64,000 nt of DNA from Lentzea flava (GCF_014648475.1 NZ_BMRE01000021.1:62001-126000), one strand, 5' to 3'; counted from the stretch's first letter, positions 46,260-54,702 are shown. Numbers and translations are program-made. Notes: generated from the sequence alone by a model not told the origin.

Positions 46260-47443
46260 CGTTCAGTCGTCGAACTCTGCTCGGCGCGGCCGCCGCGAGT
46301 CCCGTCGCTCTGTCGGCCGCGCCGGCGGAAGCGTCCTCGTCGTTGTTCCGCGAGTCGTTGGACTACGCGCTCGGGAAGCTGAGGCAGGTAGCCCCGAACG
46401 TCACCTCGTTCCCCGAGGAGACGAAGTTCGAGAAGTGGGTCTACGTCAACTCCGGCGGCTGGGTCGGCGGGTTCTGGCCCGGCATGCACTGGCTCGCGTT
46501 CCTCGACAGCGGCGACGAGCAGTTCAGGAAGTGGGCCGTGGAGTCGGCGCTGAGGCTGTCCCCGCGGCGCACCGACACGTCGATCCACGACCTGGGCTTC
46601 CTGTTTTACCCGTCGTGGGTGACCGCGTACCGGCTCACCGGTGACGCCTCCTGGCGTGACGGCGCGGTGCAGGCGGCGTCGTCGTTGATCCAGCGGTACA
46701 ACGACAAGGGCCGCTTCATCAGGGCGTGGGGAGCGCTCGGCACGCCGAACAACGCGGGCCGCGCGATCATGGACACGATGATGAACCTCGACCTGCTGAC
46801 GTTCGCGTCGGAGCAGACAGGGGATCCGCGGTACCTGGACGTCGCCGTGGCACACGCTTTGACGACCCGAGCGAAGTTCATCAGGCCGGACGGTTCGACG
46901 CCGCACGTCTTCGACTTCGATCCGGAGACCGGCGCGGACATCGGCCCCAACACGAACCAGGGCTACAGCCCGACGTCGTGCTGGTCGCGCGGTCAGGCGT
47001 GGGGCATCTACGGCTTCACGACGATGTACCGGCGCACGCGGCGTCGTGAGTTCCTGGAGGCCGCGCGAAAACTCGCGGACTTCGCGCTGGACGCCCTCAC
47101 CCCGGACCACATTCCGGTGTGGGACTACCGCTCACCGTTGGCGCCCAACGACGTCAAGGACTCGTCGGCGGGCGCCATCATGGCGTGCGGCCTGATCGAC
47201 CTCGCCGCCGCCTCGGGACGCATCGGCTACCGGCTGGCAGCGCTGCGCATCCTGGACGCGTTGTGCCGCACGTGTCTGACGACCCGTTCCGAACGGCACG
47301 AGGCGATCCTGGCGCGCGGCACCCGCAACCGGCGGATCGAGGTCGGCATCGAGGTGTCCCTGCCCTACGGCGACTACTACCTCATGGAGGCGTTGCTCAG
47401 GGTTCTGAAACCTCGGGAGCTCGCACGCGCGATCGGCCTCTGA
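46256..47443 (+). CDS. GH88-type unsaturated glucuronyl hydrolase with Tat signal
   Basis: The 395-aa alpha/alpha-barrel hydrolase removes the unsaturated uronate from the non-reducing end of oligosaccharides made by polysaccharide lyases. GH88/GH105 features include NSGGWVGGFWPGMHWLAFL, MMNLDLLTFA with the key Asp, and TSCWSRGQAWGIYGF. The N-terminus MTFSRRTLLGAAAASP is a twin-arginine signal, so the enzyme acts outside the membrane; most GH88 enzymes are cytoplasmic. The 3' end overlaps the converging gene by 47 nt. Confidence 0.9.
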   Translation: MTFSRRTLLGAAAASPVALSAAPAEASSSLFRESLDYALGKLRQVAPNVTSFPEETKFEKWVYVNSGGWVGGFWPGMHWLAFLDSGDEQFRKWAVESALRLSPRRTDTSIHDLGFLFYPSWVTAYRLTGDASWRDGAVQAASSLIQRYNDKGRFIRAWGALGTPNNAGRAIMDTMMNLDLLTFASEQTGDPRYLDVAVAHALTTRAKFIRPDGSTPHVFDFDPETGADIGPNTNQGYSPTSCWSRGQAWGIYGFTTMYRRTRRREFLEAARKLADFALDALTPDHIPVWDYRSPLAPNDVKDSSAGAIMACGLIDLAAASGRIGYRLAALRILDALCRTCLTTRSERHEAILARGTRNRRIEVGIEVSLPYGDYYLMEALLRVLKPRELARAIGL

Positions 47444-48764
47444 CCGGCAGCGCGGCGACCAGGACCACGCCCGCGAGCAGCAGTCCCGTGCCGGTCCAGA
47501 ACAGCGGGATCGACTGGTACGCGGCGTTGGTGTAGGCGAGCGGCGGCGTCTTCTGCTCCGGAGGCGCCGCCCCGCCGCCCGGTTGCGGGGTCTGGGGTGG
47601 CTGCGCGGTCCCGCAGACCACGCCACCCTGCGGCGCCGCTGCCCGCACGATCTGCTCGCCGAGCGAGATCTGCGCGAGCGCCGTCGGCAGGTTCGGCAGC
47701 TTCAGCTTGTCCGTCGGCAGCAGCTGCACGTCGAGCATCCGAGCCGTGGCACCGAGCTGGAAGCCGCTGAACCCGTTGCCCGTGAAGCTCGCCTTCTTCT
47801 CGTTGAGCCCGGCGATCTGCAACTTGATGACGACCAGGTCGAGCAGCAGCGGCACGTCCAGCACCGGGTGCGCGGCATCGAGCGTGCCGAGCTCCTTGCC
47901 GTTCTGGCTGACCTTCAGCACCGGCGCCGTGTAGGTGATCTTCGACGTCTTCTCGTCCCCGGTAGCCGTGGCCGTGAGCGTCGGCGGGCTCACGACATCG
48001 ATCTTGACCCCGCCCGCGATCTCCACGCTGACCGCACGCATCGTCGAGGTCGACTCGACGGCCTTGTTCTTGCTCCCCGGCAGGTCGACCAGCCTCACCT
48101 GCGAGTTCGCCTCGAACGTGTCCGGGACGCTGACCAGGCTGCTCTTGGCGGGCAACGGCACCTCGGCCGGCAACGCGCTCAGCACCTCGAGCCCGGCGAG
48201 GGAGGTGCGAGCGGTCGCCAGCGGGCTGATGCACGGCCCGAGCTTCTCGTCCCACCGCGCGTGCACGCTGCCGTTGAGCACCCGCAGCTTCCCGAGCGGC
48301 GTCTCGGGAATCGGCAGCCCGCCGCTCGTCGGCTCGGGGTTGTCCGGAATCGCCGTCTGCACGAGCGTCCCCGGCGCCTGCGGCGACCGCCCCGCCACCG
48401 CGAACCCGAACGGGTTGGCCTGCGTGACCACCCGCTCGGTGCTCAGGTACGCCTCGGTGTTGACCTGCGCACTGGCGAGCCCCAGCCCGAACTCGGTGAC
48501 CGACTGCTTCGGCAGCTGGTCGCCGAGCCCGGGCAGGATCGTGTTCGTGGGCACCCCCTGAGGCCCAAGACGCACGACGGTCAACCCCGTCCCCGCATCC
48601 CCGACAGCGTGCGCAAGCGATTGCGGCCCGTTGGGCGCCGATGCGGGCGGCTGGTTCGGATCACGCGGCCCCGGCACCGGCGTGGTGGGAGGCTGCGCGA
48701 GCGCGGGCGCCGCGACGAGCGCGAGCAGCACCCCGGCCAGCGGCACGGACAACGATCGGCGCAT
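47397..48764 (-). CDS. secreted, membrane-anchored protein of unknown function
   Basis: The 455-aa protein has a signal peptide (about residues 1-23), Pro-rich linker, beta-rich body with SLAHAVGDAGTGLTVVRLG, two Cys (about 178 and 386), a Pro/Gly-rich linker (QTPQPGGGAAPPEQKTPP), and a C-terminal TM helix (about 420-440) followed by RGRSR. This suggests a wall or membrane-attached surface protein. I do not recognise the family. It is transcribed toward the GH88 gene. Confidence 0.75.
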   Translation of the reverse strand: MRRSLSVPLAGVLLALVAAPALAQPPTTPVPGPRDPNQPPASAPNGPQSLAHAVGDAGTGLTVVRLGPQGVPTNTILPGLGDQLPKQSVTEFGLGLASAQVNTEAYLSTERVVTQANPFGFAVAGRSPQAPGTLVQTAIPDNPEPTSGGLPIPETPLGKLRVLNGSVHARWDEKLGPCISPLATARTSLAGLEVLSALPAEVPLPAKSSLVSVPDTFEANSQVRLVDLPGSKNKAVESTSTMRAVSVEIAGGVKIDVVSPPTLTATATGDEKTSKITYTAPVLKVSQNGKELGTLDAAHPVLDVPLLLDLVVIKLQIAGLNEKKASFTGNGFSGFQLGATARMLDVQLLPTDKLKLPNLPTALAQISLGEQIVRAAAPQGGVVCGTAQPPQTPQPGGGAAPPEQKTPPLAYTNAAYQSIPLFWTGTGLLLAGVVLVAALPVRGRSRVRAPEVSEP

Positions 48765-48855
48765 GAACCACTCCTCGGCGGTGAGAAGGTGGTGACATCG
48801 GTCACGGTCCGTACAACGAAGCCGACCCCCGTGAGTGACGGGTCTTCGGACCCGC

Positions 48856-48861
48856 TATAGT
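48856..48861 (+). promoter_or_regulatory. tRNA-Thr -10 box
   Basis: TATAGT lies 11 nt before the tRNA 5' end, the only AT-rich hexamer nearby. The -35 region is not clear. Confidence 0.45.
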
Positions 48862-48872
48862 TATCGCGTCTC

Positions 48873-48946
48873 GCCGCCTTAGCTCAGTCGGCCAGAGCGG
48901 CTCACTCGTAATGAGCAGGTCGTCGGTTCGATTCCGACAGGCGGCT
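48873..48946 (+). tRNA. tRNA-Thr (anticodon CGU)
   Basis: The 74-nt cloverleaf has acceptor arm GCCGCCT/AGGCGGC, D-loop AGCTCAGTCGGCCAGAGC, anticodon stem CTCA/TGAG with loop CTCGTAA (anticodon CGT), and T-arm GTCGG-TTCGATT-CCGAC. The discriminator is T and CCA is not encoded. A strong terminator follows. The gene is the target of an integrated element: its 3' part is repeated at 52.4 kb. Confidence 0.95.
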
Positions 48947-48991
48947 CGGTGAGATAAGACCCAGGTCAGGCTTCCTGACCTGGGTCTTTCT
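48904..48991 (+). repeat. attL-like direct repeat (tRNA 3' part plus terminator)
   Basis: These 88 bp start in the anticodon loop and run through the tRNA end and terminator. They recur at 52421-52508 with one change (A48914, G52431). Outside the borders the sequences differ at once. Confidence 0.9.
48957..48991 (+). terminator. tRNA-Thr intrinsic terminator
   Basis: AGACCCAGGTCAGG (48957-48970) pairs with CCTGACCTGGGTCT (48974-48987) around CTT, followed by TTCTTTG. This is a textbook rho-independent terminator, 10 nt after the tRNA. Confidence 0.93.
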
Positions 48992-49196
48992 TTGTTCCCA
49001 GGTTCGTGACGAGTTGTAGAGCCGCGCTGCTCTGGGCCTCGTGTGTGCCCGAAGTGTGCCCATCGGTTCCGGTGGACTTGCGCGGGACGAGCTTGGCCGC
49101 CGCTTCGGCGGCCCGGTGAGCGACCTCGGGGAGGACGCTCGTGCACGAGGTCGAGGAATTCGCCGGTCTGCTCCGGCGTCGTCCGCTGAGATCGAC
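48966..49196 (-). pseudogene. tyrosine-integrase remnant
   Basis: On the minus strand a fragment encodes RTTPEQTGEFLDLVHE (49145-49192), like the start of a phage-integrase catalytic domain. In a shifted frame, about 50 codons then read EVAHRAAEAAAKLVPR and GHTSGTHEAQSS up to a stop at 48966-48968, like integrase C-termini in actinobacterial elements. The whole RHRY catalytic part is missing between them. The gene is next to attL as expected for an integrase. Confidence 0.55.
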
Positions 49197-49210
49197 TCAG
49201 TCGATGCTCA

Positions 49211-50473
49211 TCAGCCCGGTGTCAGAAGGGCGTTGAGGCGTTGTAGTGCCAGGTGCCCACCCGTGCTGATTTCGATGAGTCCGCCATCGTCGGCAGCGCG
49301 GATTGTTCGCTGTATCTGATGCGGCAGGCGGTGCGTCTCCGCCGCAAGGAGTGCTGTGCGCAAGGCGTCCGCTGCGCCGTCTCGTTGTCGGGCTGCAAGC
49401 AGAACCTGCCCGGCAGTGACTCGCTCGATGATGTGCCATTGCGGCGCGACCGGCGCTGCATCCGGCATGTTCGTCTGCATGATCCGGACCGCGTGGGCGG
49501 CTCGGCCGGTTGCGACCAGTCCGCGTAGCTCGATCTCCCGGAGCGTGAACGGGTTGAACAGCATGCTTCGGCCGCCACCGTCGTCGAGCCGTTCGCGGTA
49601 CCCGTTGATCGCGAGGTCAAACAGGTCCGGGTCGCCGTGTTCTCCTGCGGCACGAGCGAGTAGCGCGAACGCGGCTCCCTGCCCCTCACGATCCTCGGAC
49701 ACGGCAACAGCCCGGCTGAGCCGGGCGATAGCTGCGCCGACGTGGTCAGCTTTACGCAGCTCGTTCCCGTGCATCCGGAGCGCGTGAGCGAGGAACGTCC
49801 GGTCGCCAAGGCGTTCAGCGATCATGAGTGCCTTGCCCGTCCAGCGGGCGGCAGCCGTCAGCCGCTCCTCGGGCAGCACCGTGCCGAGTGAGACGCCGAG
49901 TGCGGCACGGCCCTGCCCGAGCAGGATCATCGTGTCCCGTTCGGCCCGTCCCTCGGCGGCTCGTGCCTCAAGCCGAGCGACCAGCGGCCACAGCTCGTTG
50001 ACCGCATCGACGGCCCTGCCGGACTGGCGTGCGATCTCAGCAAGGCGGATGGTCGAGTCACCGAACTGGATCATCGCCGCGAAGTCGGCGTCGTCGTTGT
50101 CGGTCACGCCGAGTGCGTGCATCGGCAGTCCGAGCGTCCGCGCGATGTGCCGGCGTGTGGCGACATCGCTGATGTTCCGGCGACCGGTCTCGATCATCGA
50201 CACGTAGGTCTTGTCGTAGCCGAGTAGCGCGGCGAGCCGTTCCTGACTGAGCTTGTTCAGCCTGCGGTACACCCGCAGGATCGTTGCCAGGTCACGACTT
50301 CTGAGGGCCGCGGTTGCCTCTGGTGCCGACCACAACCACACGGCGGGCATGAGTCGACGAGCAGGGACGACCGGGGCGACTTGGCGAGCACTGGCGTGAC
50401 AGGTGGGGCAGATCGGCTCGACAGCAAGCCGACTCAGCTCGGCTCCACACGCGTCACACCGCCCGCCCGTCAC
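49211..50473 (-). CDS. XRE-family regulator with zinc ribbon and TPR-like domain
   Basis: The 420-aa protein has four N-terminal Cys (CDACG ... CPTCH, residues 6-25), a Cro/CI-type HTH (about 65-118, with LSQERLAALLGYDKTYVSMIETGRR) and a long helical TPR-like C-terminal part (about 130-420) with repeated Ala-rich helices. This suggests a peptide- or ligand-responsive regulator. It starts 3 nt after NUDIX and is probably in one operon with it. It is element cargo. Confidence 0.83.
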   Translation of the reverse strand: MTGGRCDACGAELSRLAVEPICPTCHASARQVAPVVPARRLMPAVWLWSAPEATAALRSRDLATILRVYRRLNKLSQERLAALLGYDKTYVSMIETGRRNISDVATRRHIARTLGLPMHALGVTDNDDADFAAMIQFGDSTIRLAEIARQSGRAVDAVNELWPLVARLEARAAEGRAERDTMILLGQGRAALGVSLGTVLPEERLTAAARWTGKALMIAERLGDRTFLAHALRMHGNELRKADHVGAAIARLSRAVAVSEDREGQGAAFALLARAAGEHGDPDLFDLAINGYRERLDDGGGRSMLFNPFTLREIELRGLVATGRAAHAVRIMQTNMPDAAPVAPQWHIIERVTAGQVLLAARQRDGAADALRTALLAAETHRLPHQIQRTIRAADDGGLIEISTGGHLALQRLNALLTPG

Positions 50474-50476
50474 GGC

Positions 50477-50890
50477 TTACCTGACCGCGTCCGCGCGCAA
50501 ACGTTCGAACCACGCTGCGATTGACCGCTTGTAGCCCTCTGGCATGTTCAAGCCAGGCACTTCGTCCTCGGTGAACAGGCCGATTTCTTTGTGCTCGTGG
50601 GAAAGTACGGGCTCGCTGTCGCCGTCCGGGTGGCAGCCGTAGGTCACGATGAACACGTTCTTCTCGGCGACGTTGATGTAGTACATCCACGTGTCGAGGA
50701 TCGGCCCGGTCGTCACCTTCCACTGCGTCTCTTCCGTGATCTCGCGGGCAACGCACTCTTCCGGCGTCTCGCCCGGTTCGATCCGGCCGCCCGGAAGCTC
50801 CCACTCCTCGCGCTCATTCTTCAGAAGCAACACCTTGCCGTCGCGGACCACCACGCCCTTGATCGAGACGGGGTAGGCAAGCTGGCTCAT
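50477..50890 (-). CDS. NUDIX hydrolase (element copy, intact)
   Basis: The 137-aa protein has the NUDIX box GRIEPGETPEECVAREITEETQ (residues 35-56), with the Glu residues for metal binding; the last Gly of the consensus is Gln. It likely cleaves a nucleoside diphosphate-X compound. It sits upstream of the XRE gene and divergent from the dioxygenase. A second, shortened copy lies outside the element at 52.5 kb. Confidence 0.88.
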   Translation of the reverse strand: MSQLAYPVSIKGVVVRDGKVLLLKNEREEWELPGGRIEPGETPEECVAREITEETQWKVTTGPILDTWMYYINVAEKNVFIVTYGCHPDGDSEPVLSHEHKEIGLFTEDEVPGLNMPEGYKRSIAAWFERLRADAVR

Positions 50891-51050
50891 CGAGGTGTCC
50901 TCCGTGATTGCGGGCGGCTGCTCAACGGCAACGTAGCACCGGAACCCACCATGCCGAGGCGACGCGGTGTTGACAACCTGTCACTGGACGTGGTGGATCA
51001 AACGGCGTTCTGCTGATCCCATAGACGAGTCGTTTCGGGAGGTAGACGCC

Positions 51051-51794
51051 ATGATCGAGCCGTATCGCGTCAACGCGGACTCCACCAACCTGGTCGAGCT
51101 GATCGCTGAGCAGGGACTCGCTGTAGTCGACGGTCTCGACGGCCCCGAGGACCTGCTGAGGCTCGCGCAGTCGATCGCCGTAGTCGTTCCGCATCGCGAC
51201 AGCGGACCTGACGGCGTCACCACGATCGCTGACCTCGGCGAGTCCATCGTGCGTAGCGGGTTCGCGGGCTTCAGCGCCTGTGCACTCAACCCGCACACCG
51301 ATCGCTCAGGCGTTCCGCACCCGCCTGCCCTGCTGATGATGAGCTGCACACAGCCTGCGACAACCGGTGGCGAGTGCGTGCTCATCGACGGCCAGGCCGT
51401 GTACGACGATCTCGCCGAGTCGGAGCCCGAAGCGCTCACCGTGTTGAGCACGCCGCGTTCCGTGCTGTTCGGCGGTGCGGCAGGGCATCTCAGCTCGATC
51501 TTCAGCGACAACGGTCGAGGTCGAATCGCCGTCAGACTTCGGCTCGACGAGCTCGCTCAGTTCGCGCCTGAGGTCAACCGCTGGATTCCGGCACTCCGGG
51601 CGGCGATCGACCGCCACGCGTTCGAGTTCAGGCTCACTGCCGGACAGGGTTACGTCCTCGACAACCACCGCTGGTTGCACGGTCGACGAGCGTTCACCGG
51701 ACAGCGCGTGGTCCACCGCGTGAACGGAGATCCGTTGCCGGAACTGGTTGTGGCGACCGGCGTTCGCGTCCGGGCGTCGAGTGATGCCGCGTGA
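51051..51794 (+). CDS. TauD/TfdA-type Fe(II)/2-oxoglutarate dioxygenase
   Basis: The 247-aa protein has the iron ligands in NPHTDRSG (HxD, about residue 82) and a distal His in YVLDNHRWLHGRRAF with the 2-oxoglutarate-binding Arg. It resembles clavaminate-synthase-like oxygenases. The substrate is unknown. The ATG at 51051 follows GGGAGG by 8 nt. The next gene overlaps its stop by 4 nt. Confidence 0.85.
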   Translation: MIEPYRVNADSTNLVELIAEQGLAVVDGLDGPEDLLRLAQSIAVVVPHRDSGPDGVTTIADLGESIVRSGFAGFSACALNPHTDRSGVPHPPALLMMSCTQPATTGGECVLIDGQAVYDDLAESEPEALTVLSTPRSVLFGGAAGHLSSIFSDNGRGRIAVRLRLDELAQFAPEVNRWIPALRAAIDRHAFEFRLTAGQGYVLDNHRWLHGRRAFTGQRVVHRVNGDPLPELVVATGVRVRASSDAA

Positions 51795-52135
51795 ACGACG
51801 ACGCGGCGATCCGTGCCTTTCCCGCACTCGCTGCGCTCATCGCGATCAGAGACGCGGGCTGGACCTTCGTCCACCGCGACGCGGTCGAAGGAGTGCCGAC
51901 ACAGGTCGACGGCTACAGGGTCTGGCCGGGTGGCTGGATCGACGCTGTCCGCGTTCGCGATCAGGACGACGCGATGGCGTTGCGCACCGATGGAGATGAG
52001 CCGCCCGGCATTGTGTGGGAGCGCACGGGGTCGCTGACGAACGTGGTTCAGGAGCTGCTGAGCGTTCCTGCTCCCGGTGATCGGCTCGCACCTCGGCTCG
52101 TGAAGGCGACCGGGCCGATCCTGTGGACGCCATAG
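51791..52135 (+). CDS. hypothetical protein in the element
   Basis: The 114-aa protein begins MNDDAAIRAFPALAALIAI, continues VHRDAVEGVPTQVDGYRVWPGGW, and ends GDRLAPRLVKATGPILWTP. There are no TM segments or known motifs. The GTG overlaps the dioxygenase stop (GTGA), so it probably works with it. The following 285 bp up to the right repeat contain no convincing gene. Confidence 0.65.
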   Translation: MNDDAAIRAFPALAALIAIRDAGWTFVHRDAVEGVPTQVDGYRVWPGGWIDAVRVRDQDDAMALRTDGDEPPGIVWERTGSLTNVVQELLSVPAPGDRLAPRLVKATGPILWTP

Positions 52136-52420
52136 TCAGACCGGCAGCCGGGGTCTTCCGATCATTGGTGCACGCGGTCGACGCGCGAGAACGGCCGATC
52201 GACTTCCGAGGGATCGCACTCTGGTTCGCCGTCTGCGGAGCGGCATCTGTGCTGGTCAGCGAGAGTGAGATGGGGACCCGCAAGGTGTGCCCGTTGTGTG
52301 CCCGAACGCTCCGAAACGAGCTGATCCGCAACGGCATCGAACGGCAGCCGCACCGGCCTGACCAGGACCAATCAGATCGATGCGTTACTACCCGTCAGCC
52401 CACAACACGAACACCGGGGA

Positions 52421-52508
52421 ACTCGTAATGGGCAGGTCGTCGGTTCGATTCCGACAGGCGGCTCGGTGAGATAAGACCCAGGTCAGGCTTCCTGACCTGG
52501 GTCTTTCT
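52421..52508 (+). repeat. attR-like direct repeat
   Basis: This is the second copy of the 88-bp repeat; it contains the tRNA 3' half, not a full tRNA, and a copy of the terminator hairpin (52474-52508). It marks the right end of the element. Confidence 0.9.
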
Positions 52509-52743
52509 GCATCTCCGGGTCGGTCCGGAGGCGCTCGAACCACGTCGCGATCGAGCGCTTGTAGCCCTCGGGCATGGTCAAGCCGGGTACGTCGTCCTCG
52601 GCGAACAGACCGACTTCCTTGTGCTCGTGGGACAGCACGGGCTCGCTGTCGCTGTCCGGGTGGCACCCGTAGGTCACGATGAACACGTTCTTCCCGGCGA
52701 CCTCGACGTAGTTGATCGAGACGGGGTGGGCGAGCTGGCTCAT
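52483..52743 (-). pseudogene. NUDIX hydrolase copy lacking the NUDIX box
   Basis: The 86-codon frame starts MSQLAHPVSIN and continues YVEVAGKNVFIVTYGCHPDSD, which equals the N- and C-terminal parts of the 50.5-kb NUDIX protein. About 60 residues including the whole NUDIX box are missing in frame. The junction lies at ATCAA, present at both break points of the intact copy, so a short-homology deletion is likely. Its last codons run into the att repeat. It cannot be an active NUDIX enzyme. Confidence 0.8.
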
Positions 52744-52890
52744 CGAGGTGTCCTCCCTGGCCGTGGACGTCTCCGAGGTCCATTACGACGTACCCGTCCG
52801 TTGGAACTTCGGCCGACGAGCGCCATTACGCCGACCGGAGCACGTCACCTTCGCTACGGTGATCACGCCGCATTCCTGGGGGAGGGGCTC

Positions 52891-53238
52891 ATGACCGGTT
52901 TTCAGGTGGTCACCTCGGCGCTGCGCGCGGAGGCCGGCAAGTGGGACGAGCTGTCGTACCGGATGGCTCCCGTGCACCGCGCGGTGGAGGGCCTGACCCT
53001 CTCGCCGCTCGCGTTCACCGCGCTGGACGCGGTCAGCCTCGCCGGGTTCTCGCTCGGGCTGCCCACGGCGCCTGAGCAGCTGGCGCGGTCGTACGAGGAG
53101 GTTCGCGCGTTCATCGCGAACCTGCTGCTGGACGCGGAGGAGGAGTTCTCCGAGGTCGGCGACACGCTGATCAAGATCGCCGACACGTACGACGAGGCGG
53201 AGGACGTGATCGAGCTCGACCTGGACCAGACGTACTGA
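52891..53238 (+). CDS. ESX/type VII secretion-associated small protein (EspC-like)
   Basis: The 115-aa helical protein begins MTGFQVVTSALRAEAGKWDELS, with RAVEGLTLSPLAF and a long C-terminal helix (ARSYEEVRAFIANLLLDAEEEFSEVGDTLIKIADTYDEAED). The DTYDEAE end recalls the YxxxD/E signal of type VII substrates. It is the first gene of a four-gene cluster. GGGGGAGGGG lies just before the ATG. Confidence 0.7.
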   Translation: MTGFQVVTSALRAEAGKWDELSYRMAPVHRAVEGLTLSPLAFTALDAVSLAGFSLGLPTAPEQLARSYEEVRAFIANLLLDAEEEFSEVGDTLIKIADTYDEAEDVIELDLDQTY

Positions 53239-53254
53239 GTTCCTGGGGGGACAA

Positions 53255-54007
53255 GTGACGAGTCTGAACGCTGCCGACTGCGAGGCGATGATCGGCGAGC
53301 TGGACAACGGGATGGGCCTCGCGGGGCAGGCGGTGAAACTGCTCATCGACGCGTTCAACGGCACCATGGGCAACATCACCGGCAACCCGCTCATCTACCT
53401 GGCACCGGACATGGGCCTGCGACGGCTCGTCGGGGAGCTGCGGGGGTACCTGGACAAGATCGTCCAGGCGTGGCAGGCGTTCATCGACCACCACGCGCCG
53501 GTGGTGGCGCTGATCCGCACGGCTTTCGGCTGGATCACCGACGTGCGCGGGCCGGTCTCCGAGATGGCCGGGGTGGTGCGCCGGTCGGAAAGCCCGAGCA
53601 TGCGGGAGTGGACCGGGTCGGCCAGCTCGTACTACTTCGGGGAGGTCGTCCCCCAGCAGGCACTCGCGCTGAGCCAGACGCACCCCAAGGCGGAGCTGAT
53701 CAGCAAGTGGCTGATGGGTGTGGCTCAGGCCAACGTCGAGTTCCTGCTGATGTACGCGGAGAAGGTCGGCGAAGGCATCGCCAAGGTCCTGGCCACGGCC
53801 GTCTCCGCGGTCACGATCGTCGGGGTGCTGGAAGCGATCGGCAAGGCCGCGGACATCGCCGGCGACTTCATCAAGAACGCCGTCAGCGTCTTCTCGAAGA
53901 GCGTCAGCTACTACACCGGCGCGGTCGGCTACATGCGGGACGCGCTCAGCATCCACGAGGACAAGGACGCGTTCCCGTACGGCCTCTGGCCTCAGGCGGT
54001 GCGCTGA
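53255..54007 (+). CDS. large helical protein of the type-VII-like cluster
   Basis: The 250-aa protein has predicted long helices with WLMGVAQANVEFLLMYAEKVGE and a hydrophobic region around residues 185-215 (KVLATAVSAVTIVGVLEAIG), resembling WXG100-like or PPE-like partner proteins in Pseudonocardiales. It probably pairs with the 115-aa protein. The GTG at 53255 follows a GGGGGGAC site. No enzymatic motifs are seen. Confidence 0.65.
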   Translation: MTSLNAADCEAMIGELDNGMGLAGQAVKLLIDAFNGTMGNITGNPLIYLAPDMGLRRLVGELRGYLDKIVQAWQAFIDHHAPVVALIRTAFGWITDVRGPVSEMAGVVRRSESPSMREWTGSASSYYFGEVVPQQALALSQTHPKAELISKWLMGVAQANVEFLLMYAEKVGEGIAKVLATAVSAVTIVGVLEAIGKAADIAGDFIKNAVSVFSKSVSYYTGAVGYMRDALSIHEDKDAFPYGLWPQAVR

Positions 54008-54702
54008 TGTTCGACCACCTGCGCGATCTGAAGATCGCCGACGTGCGGATCCCACCTGCGCCTCCTGCGCCGGCCGGGCCGCCGCCGGAGCCCGCCGACT
54101 CCTACCAGGCGACCGACCCGTCGCGGTCGTTGTGGATCACTGTCGACAGGGATTCCAAGGTGCTCCGGATCGAGGTGAGCGGCACCTGGGAGGACCGGCT
54201 GCCCGTCGCCGAGTTCGACGACGCGGTGTTCATGACGTACGTCAACGCGGTGCAGATGGCGGCCGCCGCCGAGGCTCCGGCACGGTTGCGGGCCGCGGCG
54301 GAAGGCCCGGCAGAGCCGTCGGCGGACGACGTCGTGACCGACTTCCACGACTGGCTCGCCGACGTCGCGCAACGGCGGGCCGCGATCGGCCAGAAGCTGC
54401 GGGAGATCGAGGAGAACGCCGCCGCGTCCGCTGATCAGGGCGTGATCGAGGTGCACGGCCCGTACGGGCTGCTGATGCTGCGCGTGCGGGGCGGCAACCT
54501 GCTCGGCATCGCGACGAACACCGAGGCGCTCTCCAAGGCCAACGCCGGCATGGTGCAGCAAGCACTGTGGGAGGCGTTCTCCGACGCCGGGCTCACCTCT
54601 CCGAGCACCGCGCGGCAGGAACCGGAACCGGTGCGCAGGCCGCGGCGCGACGACGAGGTTGTCATCGAGGACGACCTGTGGAAGGGATTCGGTTCGCAGT
54701 GA
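54007..54702 (+). CDS. YbaB/EspG-neighbourhood-like protein
   Basis: The 231-aa protein has a Pro-rich start (PPAPPAPAGPPPEPAD), a beta-rich part (RSLWITVDRDSKVLRIEVSGTWED), a helix with WLADVAQRRAAIGQKLREIEE, and a final beta/helix (LGIATNTEALSKANAGMVQQALWEAF) of the YbaB/EbfC-like kind. Such proteins are common next to ESX-like genes in this order. It starts in a TGATG overlap with the previous gene. Confidence 0.6.
   Translation: MFDHLRDLKIADVRIPPAPPAPAGPPPEPADSYQATDPSRSLWITVDRDSKVLRIEVSGTWEDRLPVAEFDDAVFMTYVNAVQMAAAAEAPARLRAAAEGPAEPSADDVVTDFHDWLADVAQRRAAIGQKLREIEENAAASADQGVIEVHGPYGLLMLRVRGGNLLGIATNTEALSKANAGMVQQALWEAFSDAGLTSPSTARQEPEPVRRPRRDDEVVIEDDLWKGFGSQ

Larger units (their letters stand above)
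48904..52508. mobile_element. tRNA-Thr-integrated element, 3.6 kb, probably immobile
   Basis: The element lies between two near-perfect 88-bp repeats derived from the tRNA-Thr gene. Cargo is a XRE regulator, NUDIX hydrolase, TauD-type dioxygenase and a small ORF. Only a remnant of an integrase is left next to the tRNA, and no replication or transfer gene is present, so it is probably a decayed integrative element or genomic islet. Confidence 0.8.

Noticed and set aside
48802..49146. A 114-codon minus-strand frame containing NRTDDLLITSE across the tRNA
   Set aside because: The peptide is the translation of the antisense tRNA-Thr sequence, a frequent false gene call.
52123..52428. A 101-codon plus-strand frame between the last islet gene and the right repeat
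   Set aside because: It has no SD, overlaps the preceding gene and runs toward the att repeat; the composition is not convincing.
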